Shown piece after piece: positions 44,402-55,200 of a stretch of 64,000 nucleotides of DNA (within the stretch, counting starts at the first letter, position 1; every line of letters starts with the position of its first letter). The translations under genes and the position numbers were made by a program. The stretch lies in contig CP044131.1 in NCBI GenBank assembly GCA_008727115.1, positions 1,984,001 through 2,048,000 of the forward strand, written 5' to 3'. The DNA is from Comamonas testosteroni (GTDB taxonomy: Bacteria; Pseudomonadota; Gammaproteobacteria; Burkholderiales; Burkholderiaceae_C). The notes beneath the pieces are model-generated. The model did not search any database and was not told where the DNA came from. It saw nothing but the letters and a program-made list of their open reading frames with translations.

Positions 44402-46294
44402 ATGAAGACGCATTTCGAGGATTTCTATCGCCGCTCTATTGAAGACCGCGATGCATTCTGGGCTGAGCAGGCCGAACTGATCGACTGGCAGCAAAAGCCC
44501 ACGCAGATATGCGATTACAGCAATCCACCGTTTGCCAAGTGGTTTGCGGGAGGCACCACCAATCTGTGCCACAACGCCATTGACCGGCATCTGAGCGCAC
44601 GCGCTGACCAGAACGCGCTGATTGCGATTTCGACAGAGACTCAGACCGAAAAGGTCTACAGCTACCGTGAGCTGCATGCAGAGGTCAATCGCATGGCGGC
44701 AGTTTTGAAGTCGCTGGGTGTGAAGCAGGGAGACCGTGTACAGATCTACATGCCCATGATTGCCGAGGCCTGTTTTGCCATGCTGGCCTGCGTCCGCCTG
44801 GGGGCCATTCACTCCGTGGTGTTTGGCGGCTTTGCTTCTGGGGCGCTGGCTTCCCGCATTGATGATGCTGAGCCCAAGGTCATCGTCAGTGCCGATGCCG
44901 GTTCGCGCGGTGGTCGTGTGGTGGCCTACAAACCCTTGCTGGACGAGGCGCTCAAGCAGTCTAAGCATCAGCCGGCAGCCGTGTTGATGGTGAACCGTGG
45001 GCTGGCTGAAATGCCCATGCAGCCCGGGCGTGACCATGACTGGGCAGTCTTGCGCGAGCAAAGCCTGAATGCCCAGGTCGATTGCGTCTGGGTCGAATCC
45101 ACCCATCCCAGCTATACGCTCTACACCAGCGGCACCACCGGCAAGCCCAAGGGCGTGCAGCGCGACACAGGCGGCTATACCGTGGCCTTGGCTTCCAGCA
45201 TGCCGCATATCTTTGACGGTCAGCCGGGGCAGACCTTTTTCTGCACCAGCGACATTGGCTGGGTGGTGGGGCACAGCTACATCATCTATGCGCCGCTGAT
45301 TGCAGGGATGGCGACGGTGATGTACGAAGGCCTGCCAGTCAATCCTGATGCGGGTATCTGGTGGAGCATCGTCGAGAAGTACAAAGTCACGCACATGTTC
45401 TCGGCGCCCACAGCGATTCGGGTACTCAAGAAGCACGATGCCCAATACCTGAAGCGCTATGACATCTCCAGCCTCAAGGCGCTGTGGCTGGCGGGTGAGC
45501 CGCTGGATGAACCCACGGCAGCGTGGATCAGTGAGGCGATCAACAAGCCCATCATCGACAACTATTGGCAGACGGAAACAGGCTGGCCCATCATGACGCT
45601 GTGCAACGGCGTGGAGCCGCAGGCGACTCGCTTCGGCAGTCCCGGCAAGGCCGTCTATGGCTACAACGTCAAGCTGATTGACGATGCGAGCGGGCAAGAG
45701 TTGACAGGCTCCAACCAGAAAGGTGTGCTGGCCATCGAAGGACCGCTGCCTCCGGGCTGCATGCAGACTGTGTGGCGTGATGACAATCGATTCGTCAATA
45801 CCTACTGGAAGAGCATTCCGGGCCGGCTGATCTACAGCACCTTTGACTGGGGCATTCGCGACGAGGATGGCTACTACTTCATCCTGGGACGCACCGATGA
45901 TGTGATCAACGTGGCGGGCCACCGGCTGGGCACGCGCGAGATTGAGGAGAGCATCTCGGCCCATGCGCAGATTGCCGAAGTGGCCGTCGTGGGCGTTGCC
46001 GACACGCTCAAGGGGCAGGCGGCCTTGGCTTTTGCCGTAGTGCGTGACGCTGCAGCAGTGGCGGATGCCACAGCCAGCAAGGCGCTCGAAGCCGAAGTAA
46101 TGAAGCTGGTGGACTCTCGCCTGGGGGCTGTGGCACGGCCGTCTCGCGTGGTTTTCGTGACTGCCTTGCCCAAGACCCGCAGCGGAAAATTACTGCGCCG
46201 CGCCCTGCAGGCGGTGGCAGAGGGGCGTGATCCTGGGGATCTGAGCACCATGGAAGATCCGGCGGTGCTGGCTCAGGTTCAACAGCGTCTATAA
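44402..46294 (+). CDS. prpE: Propionate-CoA ligase (acetyl-CoA synthetase family)
   Basis: A 630-residue acyl-CoA synthetase. It contains the AMP-binding P-loop YTSGTTGKPKG, and the C-terminal acetylation motif PKTRSGKLLRR with its reactive lysine. The YWQTETGWPIM segment and overall layout match PrpE (propionyl-CoA synthetase) better than Acs. It activates propionate (and probably acetate) at the cost of ATP. AAGGAGA precedes the ATG. No prpBCD cluster adjoins; propionyl-CoA could feed the 2-methylcitrate route or PHA synthesis. Confidence 0.92.
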   Translation: MKTHFEDFYRRSIEDRDAFWAEQAELIDWQQKPTQICDYSNPPFAKWFAGGTTNLCHNAIDRHLSARADQNALIAISTETQTEKVYSYRELHAEVNRMAAVLKSLGVKQGDRVQIYMPMIAEACFAMLACVRLGAIHSVVFGGFASGALASRIDDAEPKVIVSADAGSRGGRVVAYKPLLDEALKQSKHQPAAVLMVNRGLAEMPMQPGRDHDWAVLREQSLNAQVDCVWVESTHPSYTLYTSGTTGKPKGVQRDTGGYTVALASSMPHIFDGQPGQTFFCTSDIGWVVGHSYIIYAPLIAGMATVMYEGLPVNPDAGIWWSIVEKYKVTHMFSAPTAIRVLKKHDAQYLKRYDISSLKALWLAGEPLDEPTAAWISEAINKPIIDNYWQTETGWPIMTLCNGVEPQATRFGSPGKAVYGYNVKLIDDASGQELTGSNQKGVLAIEGPLPPGCMQTVWRDDNRFVNTYWKSIPGRLIYSTFDWGIRDEDGYYFILGRTDDVINVAGHRLGTREIEESISAHAQIAEVAVVGVADTLKGQAALAFAVVRDAAAVADATASKALEAEVMKLVDSRLGAVARPSRVVFVTALPKTRSGKLLRRALQAVAEGRDPGDLSTMEDPAVLAQVQQRL

Positions 46295-46322
46295 CGCTCA
46301 GCAAACCCTTTCTGGGAATGCA

Positions 46323-46356
46323 GGCCCGAGGCTATCGCGCTCGGGCCTTGCTGTTT
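46323..46356 (+). terminator. Terminator after prpE
   Basis: GGCCCGAG (46323-46330) pairs with CTCGGGCC (46340-46347), followed by TTGCTGTTT. Confidence 0.75.
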
Positions 46357-46435
46357 GCAGCCTAAAATCGCCCGATAACGCTGTGCAGCAATGCGCTGGG
46401 CGCTATGAAATTCAAAACTTCAAGAAAGAGCTGTC

Positions 46436-47824
46436 GTGCAAGTTGCATCCTCCATCTTCAAGGCCTATGACATTCGCGGCATCGTGCCGAGCACGCTGAC
46501 CGAAGAAGTCGCCCGTGGCATCGGCCGCGCATTCGGCATGGCGGCTCTGGTTGCCGGTGAAAAGACCGTGGCCGTTGGTCGCGACGGCCGTCTGTCCGGT
46601 CCTTCGCTGTCGGCTGCCTTGATGCAGGGCCTGACCGATGTGGGCGTGAACGTGATCGATATCGGCATGGCCACCACGCCCATGCTGTACTTTGCGGCGG
46701 CTACGCTGTGCACCAGCGGCATCCAGGTCACGGGCAGCCACAACCCCAAGGATTACAACGGCTTCAAGATGGTGCTGGCTGGCCGCGCCATCTACGGCGA
46801 TGAAATCCAGGCACTGCGCGTGCGCATGGAAACCGAAGACTGGACCATCACCGGCGCAGGCCAGATCAGCCAGGCCGATGTGCTGGCCGATTACACGGCT
46901 CGTATCGTCGGTGACGTCAAGCTGGCCCGCCCCATGAAGATCGTGGTGGACTGCGGCAACGGCGTGGCCGGTGCTTCGGCACCAGGCATCTTTCGCGAGC
47001 TGGGCTGCGAAGTGGTGGAGCTGTTCTCTGAAGTTGACGGCAACTTCCCCAACCACCACCCAGACCCCAGCAAGCCCGAGAACCTGCGCGATGTGATCCA
47101 CGCGCTGCAGACCACGGATGCCGAGCTGGGCCTGGCCTTTGACGGCGACGGCGACCGCCTGGGCATCGTCACCAAGGACGGCCAGAACATCTTCCCCGAC
47201 CGCCAGATGATGCTGTTCGCCAAGGACGTGCTCTCGCGCGTGCCCGGCGGCTCCATCGTGTATGACGTCAAGTGCACCCAGCGTCTGGCCCCCGAGATCG
47301 AGGCTGCTGGCGGCAAGGCCGTGATGTACAAGACGGGTCACTCCCTGGTCAAGGCCCGCATGAAAGAGCTGGGCGCGCCGTTGGGCGGAGAGATGAGCGG
47401 CCATATCTTCTTCAAGGAGCGCTGGTACGGTTTTGACGACGGCACCTACGCGGGTTGCCGACTGCTGGAAATCGTCAGCCGCGAGGCTAACCCCAGCGCT
47501 GTGCTCAACGCACTGCCCACCAGCTTTTCCACGCCAGAGCTGAACGTGGCATGTGCCGAAGGCGAGCCCCACCGTCTGGCAGCCGAGCTGCAAGCGCTGG
47601 CCGCCACGGAATTTGCCGCGCCTGCCCAGGTCAGCACTATTGATGGCCTGCGTGTGGATTGGGCCGATGGCTTTGGCCTGATTCGCGCCAGCAACACCAC
47701 GCCCGTGCTGGTGCTGCGCTTTGAAGGTCACAGCGAAGAAGCATTGCATCGCATCGAGGCCCAGATGCTGGCCCTGCTCAAGAGTGTCAAGCCTGACGCC
47801 CAAGTGGGTGCATCGACGCACTGA
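46436..47824 (+). CDS. Phosphomannomutase/phosphoglucomutase
   Basis: A 462-residue alpha-D-phosphohexomutase (AlgC-type). The phosphoserine loop reads TGSHNPKDYNGFKM, the metal loop FDGDGDRLG, and the sugar-binding loop GEMSGHIFF. It interconverts sugar 1- and 6-phosphates for LPS and exopolysaccharide precursors. The start is a GTG at 46436. The Kdo transferase gene begins 29 bases after the stop, so the two probably form an LPS operon. Confidence 0.94.
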   Translation: MQVASSIFKAYDIRGIVPSTLTEEVARGIGRAFGMAALVAGEKTVAVGRDGRLSGPSLSAALMQGLTDVGVNVIDIGMATTPMLYFAAATLCTSGIQVTGSHNPKDYNGFKMVLAGRAIYGDEIQALRVRMETEDWTITGAGQISQADVLADYTARIVGDVKLARPMKIVVDCGNGVAGASAPGIFRELGCEVVELFSEVDGNFPNHHPDPSKPENLRDVIHALQTTDAELGLAFDGDGDRLGIVTKDGQNIFPDRQMMLFAKDVLSRVPGGSIVYDVKCTQRLAPEIEAAGGKAVMYKTGHSLVKARMKELGAPLGGEMSGHIFFKERWYGFDDGTYAGCRLLEIVSREANPSAVLNALPTSFSTPELNVACAEGEPHRLAAELQALAATEFAAPAQVSTIDGLRVDWADGFGLIRASNTTPVLVLRFEGHSEEALHRIEAQMLALLKSVKPDAQVGASTH

Positions 47825-47852
47825 TAAAGACGGATTGACCCTGAATCAAGGC

Positions 47853-49187
47853 ATGGCCAAACCCGCTCCCATGACCCTAGCCCGTGCGCTTTTCAGCGTG
47901 CTGGCCTGGGCTGCACAGCCCCTGCTGAGACGCAAACTGCGGCGCAGAGCCGTGGCCGAGCCCGGTTATGCCGTGGCAGTACCCGAGCGCTTTGGCTACT
48001 ACCAGCCTCAAAACCTGGGCCAGGATGGCCATGGCCAGTGGATCTGGATTCACTCCGTCTCTCTGGGGGAGACCCGGGCCGCCGCCATTTTGGTCAAAGC
48101 GCTGCGCGAGCGCATTCCGAACCTGCGGCTGCTGCTGACCCATAGCACGGCGACCGGCAGAGAAGAAGGCGCGAAGCTGCTGCGGCCTGGAGATGTGCAG
48201 GTCTGGCTGCCGTGGGATACCTTGGGAGCAACCCGGCGCTTTCTCCAGCAGTTTCGTCCAGCAGTGGGCGTGCTGATGGAAACCGAAATCTGGCCCAACC
48301 TGATTGCCGCCTGCGCCAACGCAGGCGTTGCGCTGACCCTGGCCAATGCCAGGCTCAATGAAAAGTCCCAAGCGGGTGCTTTGAAGATCAAGCCCATCTC
48401 CCGGCCTGCCTACGCGGCCTTGGCCGCCGTCTGGGCCCAGACCGAAGAGGATGCCAAGCGGCTGCGCAATGTGGGCGCCAAGGTTGATGCGGTGCTGGGC
48501 AATCTGAAGTTTGATGTGCACATTGATGATGCGCAGCTTGAAAAGGCTGGGCAGTGGCGCTCTGTGCTGAGCAAGCCTGTCTTGCTTTTGGCCAGCAGCC
48601 GCGAAGGTGAAGAAGCGCAGTTCATCGAAGCGCTCAAGGCTTTGGGCGATGAGGCTGCCGCCGTGCAATGGCTGATTGTTCCGCGGCACCCTCAGCGCTT
48701 TGACGAAGTGGCGCAGCTCTTGGGCGATGCCGGCTTTGCCGTTTCACGGCGCAGTCAGTGGGACTCGGTGCCGCCGGTCTCATCTGCCAGCACGAAGAGT
48801 ATCGAAGCGCAGAACATCTGGCTGGGAGACTCGCTCGGTGAGATGCCTTGCTACTACGGGTTGGCCGCAGCGGCCCTGATGGGCGGCAGTTTTGCCCCCT
48901 TGGGTGGACAAAATCTGATTGAGGCGCTGGCCTGTTCTTGTCCGGTAGTGCTGGGGCCGCACACCTTCAACTTCAGCCAAGCGTCGGATGAGGCGGTGCA
49001 GGTAGGCGCGGCTTTGCGCGTGCCCGATATGAGTGCGGGGCTGCAAGCCGCACTGGCGTTGCTTGAGCAGCCACAGCGCCTGGATGCTGCCGTTCAAAGC
49101 GGATTGCAGATGATGCAAGTCAATCGCGGCGCGGCGGCGGCAACGGCTGAGCGCCTGCTGGAGATTCTCAAGGCGAGACAGCCATAA
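47853..49187 (+). CDS. waaA: 3-deoxy-D-manno-octulosonic acid (Kdo) transferase
   Basis: About 444 residues, WaaA/KdtA family, a GT30 glycosyltransferase that adds Kdo to lipid A precursor at the inner membrane. The N-terminal anchor (LARALFSVLAWAAQPLLRR) is followed by WIHSVSLGETRAA, THSTATGREEG, METEIWPNL and, in the C-terminal half, GGSFAPLGGQNLIEALA, the donor-binding signature. ATG at 47853; 47871 is an alternative. Confidence 0.93.
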   Translation: MAKPAPMTLARALFSVLAWAAQPLLRRKLRRRAVAEPGYAVAVPERFGYYQPQNLGQDGHGQWIWIHSVSLGETRAAAILVKALRERIPNLRLLLTHSTATGREEGAKLLRPGDVQVWLPWDTLGATRRFLQQFRPAVGVLMETEIWPNLIAACANAGVALTLANARLNEKSQAGALKIKPISRPAYAALAAVWAQTEEDAKRLRNVGAKVDAVLGNLKFDVHIDDAQLEKAGQWRSVLSKPVLLLASSREGEEAQFIEALKALGDEAAAVQWLIVPRHPQRFDEVAQLLGDAGFAVSRRSQWDSVPPVSSASTKSIEAQNIWLGDSLGEMPCYYGLAAAALMGGSFAPLGGQNLIEALACSCPVVLGPHTFNFSQASDEAVQVGAALRVPDMSAGLQAALALLEQPQRLDAAVQSGLQMMQVNRGAAAATAERLLEILKARQP

Positions 49188-49387
49188 GCCAGGCAGACAG
49201 AATCAGGCGGAAACTCCCAAAAAAGTAGCTGCAGGCGCTTGCCACAGCTTGATTTCAGATCCAAAACGATCTGAAGTTCAATGCTGGAGGGCGCTATGCG
49301 CTCTTTTATCGATAGTTTTGTCCTCTGAGGCTTGTGAAATCGTGAACCTGCCCAGGAAGAGGTTCATGCGGCTCATCAATGCCTCAC

Positions 49388-49405
49388 GCCTTAATGCTTT
49401 AAGGC
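49388..49405 (-). terminator. Possible weak terminator after tolC-like gene
   Basis: GCCTTAA pairs with TTAAGGC around TGCT, 14 bases past the TolC stop. No T-run follows on the minus strand, so termination here is uncertain. Confidence 0.35.
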
Positions 49406-49418
49406 CTCAGCTCCTGCC

Positions 49419-50885
49419 TCAACGCTTGGGTGCGCGCTGCGGCGCTTTCACCGGCTCGGGACTGTCCAGGGCGGCAGCTGTGTCCTTGGCCGTGATGCTG
49501 GGTGTGCGGGTTAGAGCGTCAATGGCACGCAGATCGTCGTCTTGCAAAACACCTGCGGCCTGTCGCAACTTGAGCTGTCCCAGCAGCACCTGATAGCGAG
49601 CATTGGCCAGGTCGCGCTCGGTTTGATAGAGCTGGCTTTGCGCATTGAGCACATCGATATTGATGCGAACTCCCACCTCGTAGCCCATCTGGTTGGCTTC
49701 GAGCGCGCTCTTGCTGGACAAGAGTGCAGCTTCCAGGGCCTTGACCTGGGCATGGCCGGACTGAACGCCCAAAAAGGCCGTGCGTGTCGATTGCTCCACC
49801 GTGCGGCGCGCATCATCGAGCTGGGCACGTGCTTTGTCTTCGAGCGCCACGGTCTCCTTGACGCGGTTCTGTACGGCAAAACCTGCGAACAGCGGCATAT
49901 TCATCACCACGCCGATCTGCGCCGCATTGGTGTGCGAGCCTGCCGTGAGGCTGGGCATCATGGAGCCATTGGGGTAGCGATTGACCACATAGCCCGCTTG
50001 CAGATCCACGGTGGGTTTGTGCCCGGCTTCGGCCTTTTGGGTCTCCAGCTTCGCAACGTCGAGTGCCAACTGAGCTTGGCGCAGTTGCGGCTGTGTGCTC
50101 AGGGCCTGATCCACCCAGCTTTGCATATTGTCTGGCTCGATCAGGGGCAGGGTCACCGGCGCTGCCAGGGGCATGGGCTCAATGCCGACGCGGCCTACCA
50201 ATTGATCCAGAGCCACGCGCTTGACCTGAAGTTCGTTTTGCGCCGCGACCTCCTGGGCGGTTACCAGGTCAAAGCGGGACTGGGCTTCACGCGCATCGGT
50301 GATGGTGGCCGTACCCACCTCAAAATTACGCTGGGCCATTTCAAGCTGGGTGCGGATGGCTTGCTTTTGCGACTGCGCCACGCGCACGCTGTCCTGTGCG
50401 GCCAGTACGTCGAAATAGGCCTGGGCCACGCGCACAATCAGGCTCTGTGCTGCGGCATCCAGCTGGGCCTGGGCCACATCAACGCCGCGCTGGCCTTGTT
50501 CGTAGGCAATCTTGTTGGCCGGCCGGTACAGCGGCTGCTGGGCACTGAGCTGCAGGTTCTGCGTGGTGTTGTTGACGCTGTAGTCCAACGCAGGCTGGGT
50601 AGCAGACTTGGCCATGCTGATATCGGTGTGGGTGCGGTTCACACCGCCAGACAGGCCCACACTGGGCAGCAAGCCGGAGCGGGCCTGATCGGCACGACTG
50701 GCCGCTGCACGGGTATCGGCCTGCTGGGCTTGCCAGGAAGCGTCATAGCTGCGGGCCTGCGCCACCAGCTCGGACAAGGACTGCGCTTGTGCCTGAGCGC
50801 CGGCCCATGCCAGCAAAACTCCCAAGGAAATAACACGCAAGGCGTGGACGGATGGGATTTGCAGGGGCCTGGGCAGCTTGGTCAT
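49419..50885 (-). CDS. TolC-family outer-membrane efflux channel
   Basis: A 488-residue TolC-type protein with a signal peptide (ATG at 50885; cleavage near QAQAQS). It has the repeated coiled-coil pattern of the family: ANKIAYEQGQRGVDVAQAQLDAA, EMAQRNFEVGTATITDA, and a second copy ALEANQMGYEVGVRINIDVLNAQ. It should form a trimeric outer-membrane exit duct. It is the last gene in a co-directional run that begins with an RND adaptor and pump. Confidence 0.92.
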   Translation of the reverse strand: MTKLPRPLQIPSVHALRVISLGVLLAWAGAQAQAQSLSELVAQARSYDASWQAQQADTRAAASRADQARSGLLPSVGLSGGVNRTHTDISMAKSATQPALDYSVNNTTQNLQLSAQQPLYRPANKIAYEQGQRGVDVAQAQLDAAAQSLIVRVAQAYFDVLAAQDSVRVAQSQKQAIRTQLEMAQRNFEVGTATITDAREAQSRFDLVTAQEVAAQNELQVKRVALDQLVGRVGIEPMPLAAPVTLPLIEPDNMQSWVDQALSTQPQLRQAQLALDVAKLETQKAEAGHKPTVDLQAGYVVNRYPNGSMMPSLTAGSHTNAAQIGVVMNMPLFAGFAVQNRVKETVALEDKARAQLDDARRTVEQSTRTAFLGVQSGHAQVKALEAALLSSKSALEANQMGYEVGVRINIDVLNAQSQLYQTERDLANARYQVLLGQLKLRQAAGVLQDDDLRAIDALTRTPSITAKDTAAALDSPEPVKAPQRAPKR

Positions 50886-50977
50886 AGACGTCAGGGTAGG
50901 GCGGTCTCGATCACAACAGAGAAGGCATAAAACGCGGAGTGAGCCGGACGGGTCATGGTCCACTCAAGGCTCAATAT

Positions 50978-51325
50978 TCAATAACGGGGTACCGCCGGAT
51001 CGGCGCTCAGCGACCAGGCGTCAATGCCGCCGGTGATGTTGCTCACATCTTCAAAGCCGCTGTTGACCAAAAAGGCCGCCACACTCATGCTGCGTGCGCC
51101 ATGGTGGCACAGGCAGGCGATGGGGTGGTCTGGATCGAGCTCCTGCAGGCGTGCAGGGATGTCATGCATGGGGATGCAGCGCAGCTCGAAGCCCTCACCG
51201 GGCTGAATGCTGGCCTGGGCGATCTCCCAGGGCTCGCGCACATCCAGTACCACGGGCTTGATGCCGCTTTCGGCATAAGAAGCCAGCCATTGCTGAAACT
51301 GTGCGGGCAAGACCTGGGTCAACAT
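50978..51325 (-). CDS. Single-domain rhodanese-like protein
   Basis: A 115-residue rhodanese domain (ATG at 51325 after AGGAG). The active-site loop is CLCHHGARS with its reactive cysteine, preceded by LDVREPWE and followed by GGIDAWS. Likely a cytosolic sulfurtransferase. It lies between the methyltransferase-like gene and tolC, an order I recall in other Burkholderiales. Confidence 0.92.
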   Translation of the reverse strand: MLTQVLPAQFQQWLASYAESGIKPVVLDVREPWEIAQASIQPGEGFELRCIPMHDIPARLQELDPDHPIACLCHHGARSMSVAAFLVNSGFEDVSNITGGIDAWSLSADPAVPRY

Positions 51326-51442
51326 AAAAACTCCTGGTGGCTGGCGGCGAATGGAGCAGGCCAGCCCTGATGCTGTAAGAAGGCCCCGAACCGGGTTTCC
51401 AGTCACAGACTGGGGCGGTTGCAGGGCGAATTGCGCAAGCGC

Positions 51443-52153
51443 TTAGAACGAGAAGCGCGAGGGCTCTTCAAAGCCGTTGAGGCGGCTGGCTGCGGTATCC
51501 CAGGGCTGCTTGACTTCGAAGTTGTTGCCGTTCTTGGTGACCAGCGTGAAGCGCATCACAGGCATATGGCCGACGATGGCTGCAATGCGGCCACCTTCGT
51601 TGAGCTGGGCATAGAGGGCTTCAGGAATGCTGGCCACCGAGCCGCTGAGCACGATGACGTCAAAGCTGCCTTCAGCCAAGGAGGCGGTTGCGCCGTTGGC
51701 CAGCTTGACTTCGACGTTCTTGACACCAGCGCTCACCAGGTTTTCACGGGCCATCTCGGCCAGTTCGGGGTCGATCTCCAGGGTCACGACTTCCTTGGCC
51801 TGGGCGGCCAGCAAGGCGGCCATGTAGCCGGAGCCCGCACCGATCTCGAGCACGCGGTCGGTGGGCTTGAGCTGGACGTCTTGCAGCATGCGCGCCTCGA
51901 TCTTGGGCGCCAGCATGTGCCAGCCCTTGGCTGCGGCTTCTTCGGGGTTGCCCTTCAAGGGGACTTCGATGTCCATATAGGCCAGGTTGGCGTACTCGGG
52001 CAGCACAAAGTCTTCGCGGTGGACCTTGCCCATCAACTCCAGCACCGCATCGTCCAGCACGTTCCAGGGGCGGATCTGCTGTTCGATCATGTTGAAACGA
52101 GCCTGCGCGTGCACGTCGCGCGGGTCTACTTGGGCGTTCATTGGCAGGGCCAT
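51443..52153 (-). CDS. Protein-L-isoaspartate O-methyltransferase-like protein
   Basis: A 236-residue SAM-dependent methyltransferase. Motif I is VLEIGAGSGYMAALLA. The N-terminal half has the PCMT beginnings (EQQIRPWNVLDD, REDFVLPEYANLAYMD). The segment that in Pcm reads GQTISQP is replaced by GWHMLAPKIEARMLQ, so it belongs to the Pcm-like subfamily found beside tolC and may not repair isoaspartate. Start at 52153 is chosen because GGAG lies 6 bases upstream. It begins 49 bases after the RND pump stop. Confidence 0.88.
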   Translation of the reverse strand: MALPMNAQVDPRDVHAQARFNMIEQQIRPWNVLDDAVLELMGKVHREDFVLPEYANLAYMDIEVPLKGNPEEAAAKGWHMLAPKIEARMLQDVQLKPTDRVLEIGAGSGYMAALLAAQAKEVVTLEIDPELAEMARENLVSAGVKNVEVKLANGATASLAEGSFDVIVLSGSVASIPEALYAQLNEGGRIAAIVGHMPVMRFTLVTKNGNNFEVKQPWDTAASRLNGFEEPSRFSF

Positions 52154-52202
52154 GGTATCTCCGGGGAAAGACTTATCAGGACAAACCGCTGATTCTACGA
52201 GC

Positions 52203-55200
52203 CTAAGAGGCTTTGTGCGGCGGCTCGCTGCTTTTTGGGTCAGCACCCAACCATTTGCGACGCAGCCATTGCGCAAAATCATCGAGATAGCAGTACACCA
52301 CGGGCACGACCACCAGCGTCAGAAGCGAGGAGGTGATCACGCCGCCAATCACGGCCTGTCCCATGGGCGCGCGTTGCTCCGAGCCTTCGGTGACGGCGAA
52401 GGCCAGCGGCACCATGCCGAAGATCATGGCCAGTGTGGTCATCAAAATCGGGCGCAGGCGTACGCGGGCGGCCAGCAGCAGCGCTTCGCTGCGCGGCAGG
52501 CCGGGCAGGAGCTGGCCTGTGGCTGCATCGAGCTGTGGCTCACGTGCGCGGATGGCGAAGTCCACCAGCAAGATGGCATTCTTGGTCACCAGCCCCATGA
52601 GCATGACGATGCCGATGATGGAGAACATGGACAGGGCCGAGCCAAACATCATCAGAGCCAGCACCACACCGATCAGCGTCAGCGGCAGCGAAGTCATGAG
52701 CGCCAGCGGCTGCAGGAAGCTCTTGAACTGGCTGGCCAGAATCATGTAGATGAAGATGATGGCCAGCATCAGCGCCGAAATGGCATAACCAAAGGACTCG
52801 GCCATGTTCTTGGCAGCGCCGCTGAACTGGTAGCTGTAGCCCGGCGGCATGGGAATGCCAGCCAGGGCCTGACCGATATCGCCGCTGACCTCGCCCGTGC
52901 TGCGCAGATACACGTTAGCGTTGATGGCGACCTCGCGATTGAGATTGCGGCGGTTGATCTGGCTGGGGCCGGTGCCTTCGAGCACGCTGGCGACCTGGTT
53001 GAGGCGCACGATGCGCAGGCTGCCATCGTTGGCCGACAGCGCAAAGGGCAGGCGCTCCAGATCCTGTGGTGTGGTGCGCGCCTCGGGCGTGAGGCGCACA
53101 TTGACGTCATAGGTCTGGTCATCGCTGGCGCGCCAGTTGCCCACCGTTTGACCTGCCACCCAGATACGCAGTGAGTTGGCCATGCTGCCCACGGAAAGCC
53201 CCAGATCTGCTGCGGCATCACGGTGAACCTCAATGTTCACCAGCGGCTTGTTGGGCTTGAGGCTGGAGTCCAGATCAACCAGGCCCGGAATGTCATCAAT
53301 GCGCTCCTGCACGATCTCGCTCAGGCGCGCCAGCTCGTCAAGGTCAGGCCCCATGAGTGAGAACTCCACCTGCTTTTGTCCCCCCACGGATTCGCGCAAG
53401 CCCACATGAGTGACCTTGATGCCGGCAATCGCCTGCAGCTTGGGACGCAGATAGGCCGAAATTTCATCCACATTGCGCTGGCGTTGGTGGCGGTCCACCA
53501 GGCGCACATAGATATTGGCGTAGTTCTTGCCGCTGGCGTTGCCGGTATTGATGGTGGTCAGCGTGTAGCGCACCTCGGGTAGCTCGCGCAGGATTTGCGT
53601 GACCTGCTGGGCCTTGGCCTCTGTGGCTTCGATAGAGGAGCCTTCGGGCGTGTTGAACGTCACCGAGGTCTCCGAGAAGTCTGCCTTGGGCACAAATTCG
53701 GTTCCAAGCAAAGGTACAAGGGCGATGCTTGCTATAAAAATAAATAGAGCAAGCGCCAGCGTGAGCAGCTTGTGAGCCAGTGACCAGCGCAGAATGCCTT
53801 GATAGAAGTCCGAGAGCCTGTCGCTCATGCGCTCCACCCAGGCCGTCACTCGGCCCAGTGTGCGGTCGTACAGGCTTTTGCCGCCATGCTCGCCATGGCC
53901 ATGAATGGCCGGGTCGTGCCAGACGCTGGAGAGCATGGGGTCCAGCGTGAAGCTGACAAACATGGAGATCAGCACGGCGGCCACGATGGTGATGCCGAAC
54001 TCGTGAAAGAACTGGCCGATGATGCCGCCCATGAAGCCAATGGGCAGGAATACGGCGACGATGGACAGCGTGGTGGCCAGTACGGCCAGGCCGATTTCCT
54101 GCGTGCCTTCCAGTGCTGCCTGATAGGGGTTCTTGCCCATTTGCACATGGCGCACGATGTTTTCGCGCACCACGATGGCGTCATCAATCAACAGACCCAC
54201 GCACAGCGAGAGCGCCATCAGCGTGACCATGTTGATGGAAAAGCCGAACCAGTACATGAAGAGGAAGGTGCCAATCAGCGCGATGGGCAGCGTCAGCCCC
54301 GTGATCACGGTGGAGCGCCAGGAATTCAGGAACAGAAACACGATGAGCACCGTGAGTACGGCCCCTTCAATCAGTGTCTGGCGCACGTTCTCCACCCCCA
54401 CGCGGATGGCGCGAGAGTTATCGGCAATGGCCTGCAGTCGCACGCCAGGCGGCAACTCAGGAGCAATGGCTGCAATGGCTGCGTTCAAGCCATCGACCAC
54501 TTCGATGGTGTTTTCGTCCTGGGCCTTTTGCACGGACATCAGCAAGGTGCGGCTGCCGTTGTACAGGGCCAGCGTCTGCAGCTCTGCGGCATCGTCCTGC
54601 ACGCGGGCGAGCTGGCCTACCCGAATGGGCGCACCATTGCGGTGGGCAACGATGATGCGGGCAAACTCGTCGGGGCGTTGAATGCGCGCATCAATCTGCA
54701 CTACGCGCTCCTGCGCCCTGGAGCGGATCGCTCCCACGGGCAGGTCCTGGTTTTCGGCGCGCACTGCCTGGGCCACCTGCTCGGGGGTGATGGAGTAGGC
54801 CTCCAGTGCCTGCGGGTCCAGGTAGATGTTGATCTCGCGCTTGGTCGCACCTACCAGGTTCACGGCTCCCACGCCGCGTACATTTTCCAGCCGCTTTTTC
54901 AGCACCTGATCGGCCCAGCTGGTCAGCGCAATGGCATCGGGCGGTGTGACGCTCTGGCCGTTTGGCGCTGTTTCTCCGTGCAAGGCATGCGGATCTGGCA
55001 GCACGGCCAGCGACCACACTGCCGTGCTGGCCGGGTCAAAGCGAATGACACGCGGCTCCTTGACCTCGTCACGCAGAGTGGGGCGAACGGACGCGACTTT
55101 CTCGCGCACGTCATCGGCTGCCCGCCGACCGTCGATGTGTAGCTGAAACTCGATGATGACGACACTCGTGCCTTCGTAGCTGCGCGAGGTCAGGGCGTTG

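Noticed and set aside
44396..45964. 522-codon frame antisense to prpE
   Set aside because: Shadow of a clear acyl-CoA synthetase gene.
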